Shown piece after piece: positions 37,935 through 47,112 of a stretch of 64,000 nt of DNA. Numbering within the stretch: the stretch's first letter is position 1; each line of letters begins with the position of its first letter. The position numbers and the translations under genes were made by a program. Below the pieces are notes generated by a model that was not told the DNA's origin, searched no databases, and was given only the letters and a program-made list of their open reading frames with translations. Source of the DNA: a bacterium (lineage in GTDB: Bacteria; Planctomycetota; Planctomycetia; Pirellulales; Pirellulaceae). The DNA lies in contig JAUIGN010000014.1 of assembly GCA_030430075.1 (NCBI GenBank), positions 1 to 64,000 on the forward strand, written 5' to 3'.

Positions 37935-38750
37935 ATGCGTCTTGGACGAATTCAGTTCTCGCAAGCCGGCGTCGCCGCGGTGCTGGCCTTCGTCGTCTCG
38001 CCCGCCGTGGTGGCCGTGTTTATCGGGTGGTTTGAGAGTGTCCGCCCGTTCGAAGGAATGTTCGTGGTTTCGGCCCCGTTACTGTTCGCCTCGCTGGCCG
38101 CACTTGCCGCGTTAGCCCGTGGGACGGCAACCTCGTTCAAGATTCCCCTCCTGTCGAAGCAACTGGAGTTCAGCCAGAAAGAGGATCGCGGCCCGACCCC
38201 CAACGCGAACGATGCAGGACACAACGCAAAAAATGAGGCGCCCGCTGGACAGGGTGCTCCACCAGATACGAACGCCGAGTCAGAAGATCGTGCTGCGGTC
38301 CAGCAGGGAGCGATGCTTCGCACGGTTGGGATCGTGGTCTTCTTTCTGGCGTATTTTGTGACGTGGTCATGGAATTACAACCATAAGACACCTTCCGTGG
38401 GGAATCTGTTCCCGGGCCATAAGCTGAGTCCCGAGGAAACACTGGAGATCCACAGCCTGCGCCTGAACCTCCTCTTCGACATGGATGGCTCATCGATCGC
38501 GGCGGACTTCGGTCTCTCGCGAGCCAGCTTTAATGCGCCGATCGTCGACACCGTCGTCAAAGATGTCATCGGCAGTATTCTCGAATCGACGGAGCCCGGG
38601 CCGGAACGGATCAACCAGATCAAGATGGCGGCGGCCACCATGCTTGGTCCTCCCGACGAGAACGCCGACGCATTCCAGGCCGATGCGATTCCCCCAGAGC
38701 CGGACGAGCCAGAGAACCTTGATCCGCCGGTTGTCGATTCTTCAGCCTAG
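37935..38750 (+). CDS. Membrane protein with acidic soluble tail, unknown
   Basis: 271 residues, with GGAGG upstream of the ATG. Spans lie at about 12-33, 43-62 and 128-146. Between spans 2 and 3 is a hydrophilic Asn/Ala/Glu-rich linker (about 78-122). The C-terminal 125 residues are soluble, with a helical segment (SRASFNAPIVDTVVKDVIGSIL) and an acidic, proline-rich end. No catalytic motif is visible. The short gap (219 bases) and shared strand suggest it may be transcribed after the previous membrane gene. Confidence 0.72.
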   Translation: MRLGRIQFSQAGVAAVLAFVVSPAVVAVFIGWFESVRPFEGMFVVSAPLLFASLAALAALARGTATSFKIPLLSKQLEFSQKEDRGPTPNANDAGHNAKNEAPAGQGAPPDTNAESEDRAAVQQGAMLRTVGIVVFFLAYFVTWSWNYNHKTPSVGNLFPGHKLSPEETLEIHSLRLNLLFDMDGSSIAADFGLSRASFNAPIVDTVVKDVIGSILESTEPGPERINQIKMAAATMLGPPDENADAFQADAIPPEPDEPENLDPPVVDSSA

Positions 38751-38760
38751 CGCGGGTTGG

Positions 38761-39028
38761 TCATGCACGAAGACCGGTTCGAGGCACGTCGCATTGTCGT
38801 GATCGTTGGCCGCGAACTCAGCCGCAGTGCCTCGCATCTCAGCCGGAACGCGGTCGCTTGTGGTTTGCTCGACGATCAATCGAACCGGGGCTAACGCCCG
38901 ACGGCTGATGAATGAACCGGGTCGAAAGCCCGACCGGTAATGAATGAACCGGGGCGAACGCTCGACGGCTGATGGACGAAGCGGGCGAACGCCCGGCGGC
39001 GGATCCAGGATCCGTAAGCAGGCACGAA
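38761..39028 (+). repeat. Dispersed intergenic repeat family, copy B, with tandem 32-nt units
   Basis: The left block CGCATCTCAGCCGGAACGCG (38832-38851) is followed by four tandem copies of a unit of about 32 nt starting gaaccggggctaacgcccg and ending acggctgatgaat, beginning at 38882, 38915, 38947 and about 38980, increasingly diverged. It lies between convergent 3' ends. Confidence 0.75.
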
Positions 39029-39119
39029 GGCTGATGGATTAGCCGGTCCGGGTTCATGGTAAGGGTGACTATTCCGCCGGGTGGCCGGGTCTGAGTCGCA
39101 ACCTGGCCAGGGGCCGGCG

Positions 39120-40235
39120 TCAGTCGTCTGCGAGGAGCGATTCGACGTCGTCCCGCGAGACCTTGTTGAGCACCAAGGGCTGTGAGAGATCGTCCTGCGA
39201 TTGTTGCCACGTGGTATAGAACGCGTCCGCTGTTGCCAGGACGTCAACGTATCGGCTGCAACCGGTTCCAAAGGGGCTCACGAACAGGGGTGCGTATTTC
39301 GAGAGTCGCACGATATTCTGATAATCACCGTCGATGACGTAAGCGACACCGCCCAGTTCTTCGCACGAGTAGCCGCGGGGACGCTTTACCGCGGCATGGT
39401 GTTCATCCAGATTGCGGAGCGATTCGCCGCCGTCGTAGAACAGCAGGCTGACCTGTTGATCTCGGAACATGCCGACGCGCGGGACATCGACGAGACAGGT
39501 TCCTCGCGTAATGGCGACATCCCAGGCTGGTCCGCGAGGGAAGCAATCCCAACTTGGAACTCCGAAAGCCAGGCCCTCGGGCGGGCGGACCGCGATCGCC
39601 GTGTTGGAGCTCGACCAGCAAAACGGATGGGTGCAGAACATCAGGACGGTGTCGCCGCTGGGCGCTTCATAAACGGCCGGGTCCTTGACGTGGATGTGGG
39701 ACGGATTGTCGGATTCAAGGATCGTGGTGATCTCTGCCGCCGGCAGTTCTTCAACCGACGGCGCCTCGATGCGATCGATGGTCCAGACACCGGTTCCCGG
39801 TTTGAGAAACTCGCGAAATGCGGCCGGATATTCGATTCCCGTCTTTTCCGTCGAAACAAACAGTTCGATCCCGTGCGGCGTGGCCCGCAACGCGCTCCCT
39901 TCGATCGAGAGCACCTTCCGCCCGCCGACGTTCAGTGCCGCTTTGGGCAGGTCGAGTACCTTGGTGAACGAAACGCCTTGGTCGGTCGAGCGAAAGATGG
40001 CCAGTTCCAGGCCCCGTTCGCCCAGACCCAACCCGCTGCGCGAGTCGCCCTGGTTGCGGTAGCGGCCGACCAGCAGCAATGAGCCGTCGGCATCTTCGAC
40101 CAGGTTGCCTCCGCCGAACCAGAACCCGCTCGACGCCTGCTGTGGCGTGACGATGTTCCGGGCGGCGGCTTGATCAACCAACCGCTCCGCCAGGCGAATG
40201 AGCTGTTGTTCTGCGAGTGGTGGTAACGAAGTCAC
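39120..40235 (-). CDS. Sialidase-like beta-propeller protein (BNR/Asp-box)
   Basis: 371 residues from a GTG. LAIFRSTDQGVSFTKVL is a good Asp-box (SxDxGxxF). Other blades read GGGNLVEDADGSLLLVGRYR, HIHVKDPAVYEAPSGDTVLMF and QQVSLLFYDGGESLRNLDEHH. There is no signal peptide, so it is cytoplasmic or exported by an unusual route. The fold is that of sialidase and other glycosidase-like propellers, but a catalytic Tyr/Glu pair cannot be assigned with confidence. The start overlaps the kbl stop by four bases (GTGA), so the two are translationally coupled. Confidence 0.82.
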   Translation of the reverse strand: MTSLPPLAEQQLIRLAERLVDQAAARNIVTPQQASSGFWFGGGNLVEDADGSLLLVGRYRNQGDSRSGLGLGERGLELAIFRSTDQGVSFTKVLDLPKAALNVGGRKVLSIEGSALRATPHGIELFVSTEKTGIEYPAAFREFLKPGTGVWTIDRIEAPSVEELPAAEITTILESDNPSHIHVKDPAVYEAPSGDTVLMFCTHPFCWSSSNTAIAVRPPEGLAFGVPSWDCFPRGPAWDVAITRGTCLVDVPRVGMFRDQQVSLLFYDGGESLRNLDEHHAAVKRPRGYSCEELGGVAYVIDGDYQNIVRLSKYAPLFVSPFGTGCSRYVDVLATADAFYTTWQQSQDDLSQPLVLNKVSRDDVESLLADD

Positions 40236-41422
40236 ACTTCTCCCTTCAGTTTGGCAAAGGCGGCCAGGGCCCGATCCAGATGTTCCTCGGTATGCGCCGC
40301 CGACATTTGAATGCGGAGCCGGGCGGTGCCTTCGGGGACCACCGGGAACCCGAAGCCGATCACGAAGATGCCCATCTCGAGGAGGCGGTTGGAGAGCCGG
40401 ATGGCGTCCGCTGTGGCCCCAATAATGATTGGCAAGATGGCAGTCGGGGAGTCGAGCACTTCGTAGCCGAGGTCTTGGAGGCCCGTTCGCATTGTGGCGA
40501 CGTTTTCATGGAGGCGGACGACCCGTTCGGGTTCGCGCTGAACGATCTCGAGAGCCTTGTCCGCGCTGCAGGCGACCGTGGGAGGAAGCGCATTGGAAAA
40601 GAGCTGTGGACGGCTGCGTTGAATCAAGTAGTCGATGACGTCTCGGGGGCCGGCAACGTACCCGCCCGCTGCACCGCCCAACGCCTTGCCCAGCGTGCCG
40701 GTGAAAATGTCAACCCCTTCGGGACCGCGGCCCGGGAGACCGAAGTGCTCGTGCACGCCACGCCCATGTGCACCCAGCACGCCGGTGCCATGCGAGTCGT
40801 CGACGACCAGGGTGGCTCCATGCTGTCGACAGGTTCCGATCAGTTCCGGCAGCCTGGCGACGTCGCCTTCCATGCTGAAGACGCCATCGGTGACGACGAC
40901 CTTCGCCGGCGCGCCGGATGACTCAGTGAGCGCCGTATTTAACCCGTCGAGGTCGCTGTGTGGATAGACCTTGCGCGTTGCCTGGCGGGCCAGCCGGCCG
41001 GCATCAATGATGCTCGCATGGTTCAGTTCGTCAGAGATCAGGGCGTCGCCCTGTTCGACCAGGTTGGTCAAGAGACCTTCGTTGGCATTCCAGCAACTGA
41101 CGTACGTGAGGGCGGCTTCCGTGCCCAGAAAGTCCGCGATCCGCTCCTCGAGCGCCCGGTGGCAAGCGAACGTCCCGCAAATAAACCGTACGCTGGCTGT
41201 CCCGGCACCGTATCGGTCGAGCCCCTGGTGGCCGGCCTCCACCACTTCCGGATGGTTGGCCAGACCGAGATAGTTGTTCGAGCAGAACACCAGGACCTCA
41301 CCCAGCCCGTCGATGGTCGCCTCGGGAGCCATCGGCGTGGTGAGATGCCTCAAGGACTTGTAGGTGCCGCTCTCGTGCAGTTCGGTAAGCGTTCGGCGAA
41401 GGCGATCTTCAAGCACGGACAA
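40232..41422 (-). CDS. kbl: Glycine C-acetyltransferase (2-amino-3-ketobutyrate CoA ligase)
   Basis: 396 residues from a TTG at 41422. On the minus strand AGGAG (41434-41430) stands seven bases before this TTG, and the length then equals the family's usual 395-398. An ATG at 41458 has no such site. It is a fold type I PLP enzyme: FCSNNYLGLANHPEV, the substrate-binding ASVRFICGT, the PLP-contacting VVDDSHGTGVLG, and the Schiff-base lysine in TGTLGKALGGAAGGY. It splits 2-amino-3-oxobutyrate with CoA to glycine and acetyl-CoA in threonine breakdown. KAPA synthase (BioF) is the alternative, but the overall motif set favours Kbl. It is coupled to a sialidase-like gene, not to tdh. Confidence 0.88.
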   Translation of the reverse strand: MSVLEDRLRRTLTELHESGTYKSLRHLTTPMAPEATIDGLGEVLVFCSNNYLGLANHPEVVEAGHQGLDRYGAGTASVRFICGTFACHRALEERIADFLGTEAALTYVSCWNANEGLLTNLVEQGDALISDELNHASIIDAGRLARQATRKVYPHSDLDGLNTALTESSGAPAKVVVTDGVFSMEGDVARLPELIGTCRQHGATLVVDDSHGTGVLGAHGRGVHEHFGLPGRGPEGVDIFTGTLGKALGGAAGGYVAGPRDVIDYLIQRSRPQLFSNALPPTVACSADKALEIVQREPERVVRLHENVATMRTGLQDLGYEVLDSPTAILPIIIGATADAIRLSNRLLEMGIFVIGFGFPVVPEGTARLRIQMSAAHTEEHLDRALAAFAKLKGEV

Positions 41423-41458
41423 GGGGCTTCTCCTGGTTCGATTCTTACGTTGTGACAT

Positions 41459-41975
41459 GCACAGACGGTATGCGCCGACGTTCGGGAGTGACCGCCGGGA
41501 GCGACGCCGATCTTGGCAAGCTTCCGATGGGGCGATGGCCCGGCCGCGTCGTGTGGCAGGTCCGATGACAAGCGGAGCGGATGCCAGCGGCCGGCGGCGG
41601 TACCTGCCGACCGTGTTTCCTGATTATGCCGCCCCATCCCTGGTTCGTCGACCAAGGCGTCACGGCCCGGCCTGCCCACCGACGGCAGACGGCGAGTTGG
41701 GAAGGGCAACGCGCGTCGCCCACACTCGGCCGTGGCATGCTCGCCACGTACTTTCGCGGGGGTCTGTCGTCCAGGGGCCACACTGTTGCCAAACAACCAC
41801 GCTCGACCGGCAACCAGGAAAGTGAAGCGATGGAAACAGGTTAGTGCGGACGACAACGTCCTGTCGGCAGACGGCGGGAGCTCGGCGCGGCGCTTGCGAC
41901 CTGGGGAGTGCGACAGCGTGGCGACCGCGCCTGTCCCGTCCATACCGCTTCTCGAAATTGACACTGCCCTGCCGC
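41459..41975. other. Divergent intergenic region, nothing recognised
   Basis: 517 bases between kbl and a small membrane protein gene. Open frames exist on both strands but none has family-like sequence or a good start site. Confidence 0.35.
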
Positions 41976-42329
41976 ATGCCCCGTCGACTGATGATGATCG
42001 CCCTGCTTGCCGCCACCCTGCCATCGCCAGCGACGGCTGCCCAGCCGGTACGAACGAATCGTGACCGCGGGCCGATTGGGGTGGCGGCGCACGAGCGGCC
42101 GCTGGCAGGGATGGGTCCGTCCGACGTTCGGCCGAACGGATGGAGGCGGACATCCCGAGGGTGGCAACCGGTTCGCAACTGGTCTGCGGAAGGCGATTCG
42201 GCATCGCTGTCAGCGGCCGCTCGCATCCACCCCCTCGTCATCGCCGCGCTGATTGGTCTCGTGTCGCTGGGGGGGCTGATCGCCTTCGAACCATCGCGGC
42301 CTGGGGCGCGACCCCGCTGGTCCGGATGA
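41976..42329 (+). CDS. Small exported, membrane-anchored protein, unknown
   Basis: 117 residues from the ATG at 41976. A signal peptide MPRRLMMIALLAATLPSPATA is followed by about 60 polar residues including NGWRRTSRGWQPVRNW, and then a C-terminal membrane span (PLVIAALIGLVSLGGLIAF) with a short basic tail. The layout suggests a small periplasmic domain tethered to the membrane. I do not recognise a named family. It stands alone upstream of repeat copy C. Confidence 0.6.
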   Translation: MPRRLMMIALLAATLPSPATAAQPVRTNRDRGPIGVAAHERPLAGMGPSDVRPNGWRRTSRGWQPVRNWSAEGDSASLSAAARIHPLVIAALIGLVSLGGLIAFEPSRPGARPRWSG

Positions 42330-42364
42330 TTCCGAAACAGACGATGACTTCGCGGATGGCACTG

Positions 42365-42497
42365 TGTTGCGGCAGTGTGTCGCGGCCATTAGCAGTGAAC
42401 CTACCCGTCGCGCCGCTGATCTCGGCCGGAACGTGCTACCATCCGGTCTACCCTGTGCATCAACGGAACCGGGGCCACCACCCAACGGCTGATGATT
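42365..42497 (+). repeat. Dispersed intergenic repeat family, copy C
   Basis: Shares the blocks GTGAACCTACC, CGCCGCTGATCTCGGCCGGAACG and, at the right, GGAACCGGGGCCACC with ACCCAACGGCTGATGATTG. It lies upstream of the 777-aa membrane protein gene. Confidence 0.7.
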
Positions 42498-42725
42498 GAT
42501 TCAGGATGGCGGCTTTGGGTCGGCGGGTGCTGTTTCGTGGCCGGTCGGTAAGTCTATGTGGTTTCACAGGTTGTGACGGTTTTCGCTCGGTTCGCCGCGG
42601 GCATTCTCCCTTTTTGCGGTGTACGTTGTACGGATTTGGTCCCAATCTCGCACTAATCAAGTAAGAGACGGCGGCAGGCCTGCGCCGTCGGTGCGAATCG
42701 AACTCTACCAGCGGGAAACCCGATC

Positions 42726-45059
42726 ATGCGTCTGACACTACGAACAATGTTGGCCTATCTGGATAACATTCTGGAGCCGCAGGATGCCAACGAGTTGGGG
42801 GACAAGATTCAGGAGAGTAGTTTCGCCAGCGATTTGGTGCACCGTATTCGCACCTCGACACGCCGCCTGCGGTTGGGCGCCCCGAAGGTGACGGGAGAGG
42901 GGATGGGGCTGGATCCGAATACCGTCGCCGAGTACCTCGATAACACGCTACCGTCCGATCAAGTGCCTGACTTCGAGAAGGTCTGTCTGGAATCCGATAT
43001 GCACCTGGCGGAAGTTGCCTCGTGCCATCAGATTCTGACCATCGTTTTCAAGGAACCGGCCGAGGTTGATCGGGGTTTGCGGGAGCGCATGTATCGAATT
43101 GGTGACCAGGCAGGCGGCCACGAGGTGAAGCAGCCCGCGAGCCACGTTGTGCCGCCACCGGTGCCGGTGTCCCGTGATGCCGGCAACGGCGCTGCTTCGT
43201 TACCGACGCCGCCCGATCGCCCGGAGCGGCCGCAGCCCGTAGCCCAACCGGCCCGCGTGGACGTCCCTGCCGGAGTTTCTTTCAAGTCGTTGGCGGTCAC
43301 CCTGCTGTGCACGTTTGTTGTGGTTGTGGTGGCGCTGCGTGCGGTTGGGCCGTTTGACCATACCCATGTCGTCTATCGTCTCTTGATGGGAAGTGGCGGC
43401 GATCGCGAAGTCGCGCAGCGCGATTCTGCCGAGCCCGGTCCGCTGGGGGCCGACGCCTTGCCGGCTGAGCCCGTCGAACCCGCGTCTGCAGGCGAAGAGT
43501 CGAGCAAGACGGCAGCCGGCGAAGTGGCCGCATCACCGACCGCGGGGCCGAGCGGGACGGCGCCCGAGCCTTCGCCTGCCAACCCCGCCAACGATGCACG
43601 GCCGGCAGCAAGCGGTGGAGAGATCCCGGCAACCGTGAGCCCCGAGCGGTCGCCGACCGCGGATCCCGATCCGGCGGCCGCGGCAATCGAGAACAAGGCA
43701 CCTGAGGCCACCGCACCCGAGGCGACGGTGCCGGAATCCGCGTCCGCCGGTGGAGTGCCTGCTGGGGCTGCGCCCGCAGTGGTCGGTGCCGAGGCGTCTG
43801 CGTCGGACCCGGCAATGCCGCCCACCACGCCGGCGGGTGGGACCGTCGACGTGACGCCGGTACCGGTCAGCCCGGCCCCCGCCGTGGTCGAGGTTGGGCG
43901 GTACGTCGCAGAAGATCAGTTGCTGGCGCGATTCGAGCGGACAAGCGATGATTGGTACCAGGTACCAACCGCCTCCGTGTTGCGGGCCGGTGATCGGCTC
44001 ATTTCTTTTCCGACCTACCGGCCACACGTCATCATTGGAGATATCAATGTGACGTTTGTGAATGCGACGAGCGTCGAACTGGCTCCACCGGGCGACGAGG
44101 GGCAGCCTCGGCTGACGATGCACTTTGGCAGCGCGGTCATGCTGCCGTTCAAGGCGGCAGCGGGAAGAATCGCGCTCAGGATCGGCGACCAGGAAGGTCA
44201 CGTCGTGTTCGGCGACTTGGACTCGGTCGCCGCAGTTATGGTGACGCGCTATCTGCCCCCAGGCGCTGATCCGGAGAATACGGTTGCCCAGAATGTGTTT
44301 CGGTTGTATGCCGTCAGCGGTCGGGTTGGCTGGAGCGAGCCGGGGGCCAAGACCGTGGTGGTGGAATCGGGACAAATGCTGGCGCGGGTCGATGGTGGGC
44401 CGGCATCGGTCGTCGATGCGGGGCCATTGCCGGCCTGGATCGAAGGCCGCGACCAGAAAGAGATCGAGCGGCGTGCGTCGCTTGAATTGCGGACGGCTCT
44501 GGAAAAGGACCGGCCGCTCAGCCGTTCGCTCTTGGAGATGACCGATTTTCGGCAGCACGAAGTGGTCGATCTGGCCTGTCGATCGCTGAGCTATGTGGGG
44601 ATCTACGATCCCCTGATCGAGGCGTTGAGCGAGAAGCGGCAACACTACTATTGGCGCGAGCAGTTCAACGAGATCCGATCGATTGGTGCGCGGAACCGCG
44701 AGTCGGCCGCCGACCTCCGTCGGATGATCGAGAAGCTGCATGCCGACGACGCCGCAACGTTGTATCGGCTGACGTGGGGGTATTCGCCGGCCCAACTCGA
44801 TGCGGGCGCCGATGCAGAGCTGGTCGAGCTGCTGGAACACGACGCGATGGGCCTGCGGGTGATGGCCTTCATGAACTTGGAGCGGATCACGGGGGGGGTG
44901 ACCAAGAACTTTCGGCCGGAACTGCCCCCATCGCAGGAGAGGACGAAGGTTGCCAATTGGCGTCGTGCCTTGGAAGAGGGAACGGTTGCCTACAAGTCGC
45001 CGCCCAGCCCTTGGACGCCCCCGGTGACGGGTCCGCCGGCAAGTGCCCCCAAACGTTAA
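42726..45059 (+). CDS. Single-span membrane protein with duplicated anti-sigma-like N terminus
   Basis: 777 residues. Two similar N-terminal segments, MLAYLDNILEPQDANELGDKI (8-28) and VAEYLDNTLPSDQVPDFEKV (67-86), recall the YLDgxL motif of zinc-finger anti-sigma proteins but without the paired cysteines. A single span lies at about 186-206. A long Ala/Pro/Glu-rich linker (about 225-395) leads to a C-terminal extracytoplasmic region (about 400-777) with a beta-rich part and a helical end (REQFNEIRSIGARNRESAADLRRM). This layout fits a membrane sensor or anti-sigma-type regulator, by inference. No sigma gene is adjacent. It is upstream of hpf on the same strand. Confidence 0.78.
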   Translation: MRLTLRTMLAYLDNILEPQDANELGDKIQESSFASDLVHRIRTSTRRLRLGAPKVTGEGMGLDPNTVAEYLDNTLPSDQVPDFEKVCLESDMHLAEVASCHQILTIVFKEPAEVDRGLRERMYRIGDQAGGHEVKQPASHVVPPPVPVSRDAGNGAASLPTPPDRPERPQPVAQPARVDVPAGVSFKSLAVTLLCTFVVVVVALRAVGPFDHTHVVYRLLMGSGGDREVAQRDSAEPGPLGADALPAEPVEPASAGEESSKTAAGEVAASPTAGPSGTAPEPSPANPANDARPAASGGEIPATVSPERSPTADPDPAAAAIENKAPEATAPEATVPESASAGGVPAGAAPAVVGAEASASDPAMPPTTPAGGTVDVTPVPVSPAPAVVEVGRYVAEDQLLARFERTSDDWYQVPTASVLRAGDRLISFPTYRPHVIIGDINVTFVNATSVELAPPGDEGQPRLTMHFGSAVMLPFKAAAGRIALRIGDQEGHVVFGDLDSVAAVMVTRYLPPGADPENTVAQNVFRLYAVSGRVGWSEPGAKTVVVESGQMLARVDGGPASVVDAGPLPAWIEGRDQKEIERRASLELRTALEKDRPLSRSLLEMTDFRQHEVVDLACRSLSYVGIYDPLIEALSEKRQHYYWREQFNEIRSIGARNRESAADLRRMIEKLHADDAATLYRLTWGYSPAQLDAGADAELVELLEHDAMGLRVMAFMNLERITGGVTKNFRPELPPSQERTKVANWRRALEEGTVAYKSPPSPWTPPVTGPPASAPKR

Positions 45060-45426
45060 GACGACGCTAAGCGGGTAAGCGGAAAGAGTTGCACAGCGGG
45101 GTCCCGCGCTGCGATCCGCTCTTATCAGGCCGAGGCACCAAGATCCCGCGAACCGTTCCGCCGGACGAAGCGGTCCAGCCAGGCCTTTCTTGCGTGGGGG
45201 GCGGTCTGGTTGGAAGGGCAGTTCTTGCCGGATTGCCGTCTCCAAATGGCCAACAGGGCGAGTGTCGGCGGATTCCGGTCGTGGGGCCCGGATGAGGGGT
45301 GTATGGTGGGTGTTTCGCTGACGAATCGGTGACTCGGCGTTGCGGGCTACCTCCAGAAGGATGGTATGGGTAGAATGGGTAACCTGGTGTCCCCTTGAAG
45401 GTCACCGGCCCGGCTTCTATTTGGAA

Positions 45427-45454
45427 TTGTGCCCAGCGTGTGGCGCATTATGAT
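45427..45454 (+). promoter_or_regulatory. Possible promoter of the hpf-pts operon
   Basis: TTGTGC (45427-45432), a 16-base spacer, TATGAT (45449-45454). It is the best vegetative-type match upstream of hpf but leaves a leader of about 170 bases. Confidence 0.35.
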
Positions 45455-45613
45455 AGGTGGCTTCGCCGTCACGTCCACGGGAAACGACGTGCCGCCCGTT
45501 CTGGGAGGTGCGTGATACGACGTGCGGGCGGGTACACGTCGAAAGCAGCATCACGTTAGAAATACGTTAGGCTGGAAGCCAGCAATTGCTTGAGTTATCG
45601 CCGTCAGCAGGCC

Positions 45614-45620
45614 AGGAGAG
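45614..45620 (+). promoter_or_regulatory. Shine-Dalgarno AGGAGAG deciding the hpf GTG start
   Basis: AGGAGAG is followed by seven bases and GTG CAG ATT, which matches the family N terminus. The longer frame from 45586 has no such site. Confidence 0.75.
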
Positions 45621-45627
45621 ATTTTCG

Positions 45628-45984
45628 GTGCAGATTACGATTTCCGCCCGTCACGGGCATCTTAGCGATCAGACGCAGCAGAAAATCTCTGAAAAGGCCG
45701 AGAAGCTTCGCAAGTTCTTTGACCGCATGACGGCGATTGAAGTCACGGTTGACCTCGAGCACCACGAGGAGTCGGTCAACGTAGAGATTCGGGTATCTGC
45801 GGAGCGGACAGATGGCTTCGTGGCCCGCGACACGGCGCCCGAGTTATTTGCGGCCCTTGATGGCGCGGTGCATAAGATCGAGACACAGCTTCGAAAACAC
45901 AAAGAACGACGACAGACAGGTCACCGTCAGCCGGGACGAAAGCAGATGCCCCCACCGCTTGAGGAAGATTCGGATTCCGAGTGA
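45628..45984 (+). CDS. hpf: Ribosome hibernation promoting factor, short form
   Basis: 118 residues from the GTG at 45628. VQITISARHGHLSDQTQQKISEKAEKL begins the beta-alpha-beta-beta-beta-alpha domain, followed by VTVDLEHHEESVNVEIRVSA and AALDGAVHKIETQLRKHKER. It binds the 30S decoding region and inactivates ribosomes in stationary phase. There is no C-terminal dimerisation domain as in long HPF; instead a basic linker and acidic end (EEDSDSE). It heads the hpf-ptsN-ptsH-ptsI run, the same hpf-ptsN adjacency seen in proteobacteria without rpoN here. Confidence 0.92.
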   Translation: MQITISARHGHLSDQTQQKISEKAEKLRKFFDRMTAIEVTVDLEHHEESVNVEIRVSAERTDGFVARDTAPELFAALDGAVHKIETQLRKHKERRQTGHRQPGRKQMPPPLEEDSDSE

Positions 45985-46062
45985 ATTCGACTCGTGCTCG
46001 ATCGATGGCCGCCTCGGCCGGCTGGCACCCCATGACGAACACAGAAATTAGAGGATGCGAGC

Positions 46063-46539
46063 ATGAAGTTTTCAGACTTTGTCAATGTGGATGCAATTCG
46101 CGCGGAGCTTTCCGCGTATGACAAAGAGACCGTCATCGCCGAGTTGGTGGACTCGCTGGTTGCCGCGGGGGCAATCAAGGGCGAGCAGAAAGATAGTATC
46201 GTCAAGGCGATCATGAAGCGGGAGGAGTTAGGGAGCACCGGGATCGGCCGTGGTGTCGCGGTACCACACACGAAGCATCCCAGCGTCGACGAGCTTGTGG
46301 GAACGGTTGGAGTGAGCAGCGAGGGCGTTGATTTCACGAGCCTCGACGGTGAGAAAGTGCAACTCTTCTTCTTGCTGGTCTCGCCACCGGATCGTCCTGG
46401 CGACCATTTGCGGGCCTTGGAGAACATTTCGCGCCAATTGCGCGACGACACGTTCTGCCGATTTCTGAAGCAATCGAAGACTCCGCAGGACATCCAGCAG
46501 TTGCTCGAAGAGGCGGACAACAACCAGTTCGTTTCTTAG
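46063..46539 (+). CDS. ptsN: PTS IIA domain protein (PtsN/EIIA-Ntr type)
   Basis: 158 residues. The phosphorylated His69 is in GRGVAVPHTKHPSVDE, and GVDFTSLDGEKVQLFFLLVSPPDRPGDHLRAL is the conserved core. GAGG precedes the ATG. It accepts phosphate from HPr. No IIB or IIC gene is nearby, so it most likely acts as a regulator, like EIIA-Ntr, rather than in sugar uptake. It lies 78 bases after hpf. Confidence 0.9.
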   Translation: MKFSDFVNVDAIRAELSAYDKETVIAELVDSLVAAGAIKGEQKDSIVKAIMKREELGSTGIGRGVAVPHTKHPSVDELVGTVGVSSEGVDFTSLDGEKVQLFFLLVSPPDRPGDHLRALENISRQLRDDTFCRFLKQSKTPQDIQQLLEEADNNQFVS

Positions 46540-46648
46540 GTTTTTTCCGTGGAACCTGCCGTGGGGCGGCAGTTGGCGGAATCCGTGTTGTGTCTTGGCG
46601 GGGGCAGCCGCACGTTTGTTGGCCGAGTAAGCAGCAGAACGAAAACCT

Positions 46649-46972
46649 ATGAATGACAACGCGTCAACGCGGCACGTGACGGTCTCCAATCCGCAGGGAT
46701 TGCATGCCCGTCCTGCCCATTCGCTAGTCAATCTGGCCAATCGATTCCAGGCGGAGATCGAGATTATCCGCGACCACGAACGGGTGGACGGCAAAAGCAT
46801 CCTGTCGCTACTCACGCTCGCGGCGAGCCAGGGTACGGAACTGATCATTGAAGCTCGTGGCGACGACGCGCACGACGCGTTGGACGCCTTGGAGCGACTG
46901 TTTCTCGAGGGATTTAACGAGGGCGACTCGGGAGACAACCACGAAATATCACGAACCGAAGGAATCCAATGA
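46649..46972 (+). CDS. ptsH: HPr phosphocarrier protein
   Basis: 107 residues, somewhat long for HPr (about 85-90) because of an acidic C-terminal tail (EGDSGDNHEISRTEGIQ). The phospho-His19 is in NPQGLHARPAHSLV. VDGKSILSLLTLAASQGTEL carries the Ser equivalent to the regulatory Ser46 of Gram-positive HPr. It takes phosphate from enzyme I and passes it to the IIA protein upstream. No HPr kinase gene lies in the window. Confidence 0.93.
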   Translation: MNDNASTRHVTVSNPQGLHARPAHSLVNLANRFQAEIEIIRDHERVDGKSILSLLTLAASQGTELIIEARGDDAHDALDALERLFLEGFNEGDSGDNHEISRTEGIQ

Positions 46973-47112
46973 CCATCACGACGATGGTTTTCCGCCGGTT
47001 AAACCACCAAAGGACGGACGGGCTGACGGTGAACAAGGCGTTTTCGGTAGATCGCAGCGTGTTGCCAATGTGTGTTGATCCCGGATCCGGAGCCGGCTCG
47101 TCTGCGTAAGCG

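Larger units (their letters stand above)
45060..45627. other. Intergenic region upstream of hpf
   Basis: 568 bases. A possible promoter lies at 45427-45454: TTGTGC, 16 bases, TATGAT. No sigma-54 box was found, although hpf-ptsN loci in proteobacteria lie beside rpoN. No gene was recognised. Confidence 0.4.

Noticed and set aside
43533-45245. Minus-strand open frame of 570 codons
   Set aside because: Opposite the 777-aa membrane protein; His/Arg-rich composition typical of antisense GC-rich frames.
45060-45627. Sigma-54 promoter for the hpf-pts genes
   Set aside because: No TGGCAC-type and TTGC-type boxes at the needed spacing.
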